From NCBI RefSeq assembly GCF_000192575.1, contig NZ_GL876931.1, forward strand, positions 246,176-310,175: a DNA stretch of 64,000 nucleotides, written 5' to 3'. A program made the position numbers and the translations under genes. Shown piece after piece: positions 63,809 to 64,000 of this stretch; position 1 is the first letter of the stretch, and every line of letters begins with the position of its first letter. Under the pieces are notes generated by a model. The model ran no database searches and was not told where the DNA came from. It saw nothing but the letters and a program-made list of their open reading frames with translations. Source of the DNA: Novosphingobium nitrogenifigens DSM 19370 (GTDB lineage Bacteria; Pseudomonadota; Alphaproteobacteria; Sphingomonadales; Sphingomonadaceae).

Positions 63809-64000
63809 GTGCGTTTCACGACCAATGCCTATCCGCGCGAACAGCGGCGAGACGAATGGCGCTTTGCCCTGCAACGCGCGCAGTTCGAACTCGTCGCGAC
63901 CGGCGAGGATGTTTACGGCGAACTGGTCAGCCTGACGACGACGCAGGAAATCCGGTTCTGCCGGATTATCGGCATGGCCCAGTCGCTGGCCATCGACGGT
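63809..64000 (+). CDS. Probable AraC-type regulator, N-terminal fragment (partial)
   Basis: 64 codons are open to the window edge from GTG 63809, preceded by CAGGATC. The translation (RFTTNAYPREQRRDEWRFAL, ending SLTTTQEIRFCRIIG) resembles the ligand-binding N-terminal domain of AraC-like regulators common in sphingomonads. The DNA-binding half would be outside the window. Low-moderate confidence. Confidence 0.5.
   Translation, partial: MRFTTNAYPREQRRDEWRFALQRAQFELVATGEDVYGELVSLTTTQEIRFCRIIGMAQSLAIDG

Overview
The window is high-GC (roughly 65% by eye) alphaproteobacterial DNA. The mix of two large TonB-dependent receptors, a TPR-sulfotransferase, several TauD/PhyH-type and Rieske oxygenases, LysR regulators and a fused EIIA-HPr-EI fructose PTS suggests a metabolically versatile sphingomonad, for example Novosphingobium or Sphingobium-like. 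This is inference from gene content; there is no rRNA or other phylogenetic marker beyond one tRNA-Pro(UGG). No integrase, transposase or CRISPR array was recognised.

Layout. (1) 1-28.5 kb reads like a polyamine and amino-acid amine catabolic region: a PotD/PotF-type polyamine-binding protein (partial) coupled to an amidohydrolase; MmsA + BauA (beta-alanine to acetyl-CoA); GabT + GabD (GABA to succinate); a phytanoyl-CoA-type dioxygenase; a TonB receptor; a TPR-sulfotransferase; and two divergent Tat-exported flavoproteins resembling spermidine dehydrogenase. An RTX-type surface protein gene broken by three frameshifts, a lipoprotein, an acyltransferase and LysR regulators are interspersed. 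(2) 26.5-31.7 kb holds oxygenase-type genes (LigB/DODA-like dioxygenase, formamidase/acetamidase, Rieske oxygenase, VOC protein, TauD-like oxygenase). (3) 31.8-43.2 kb is a metal-resistance block: two-component system, CzcCBA/CusCBA-type RND pump with a PII-like protein, and CopA/CopB copper resistance, with a PhnZ-like HD oxygenase embedded in antisense. (4) 43.2-51 kb is a fructose regulon: FruB (EIIA-HPr-EI), FruK, FruA (EIIB'-B-C), an OprB porin and a divergent LacI-type repressor with a perfect 16-bp palindromic operator between them; tRNA-Pro follows. (5) 51.4-60.8 kb is a co-directional cluster of RutA-like flavin oxygenase, RutB-like cysteine hydrolase, two related amidohydrolases flanking an MFS permease, a TauD oxygenase and a TonB receptor, probably an uptake-plus-ring-opening pathway for an N-heterocycle. 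(6) 61-64 kb has a lower-GC orphan ORF, an MFS permease coupled to ribokinase, and the start of a probable AraC-type regulator.

The most interesting candidate for an undescribed system is the Rut-like cluster with twin amidohydrolases. Next are the polyamine island with paired spermidine-dehydrogenase-like enzymes and the PhnY/PhnZ-like pair. All functional assignments rest on reading translated motifs; no database search was possible.
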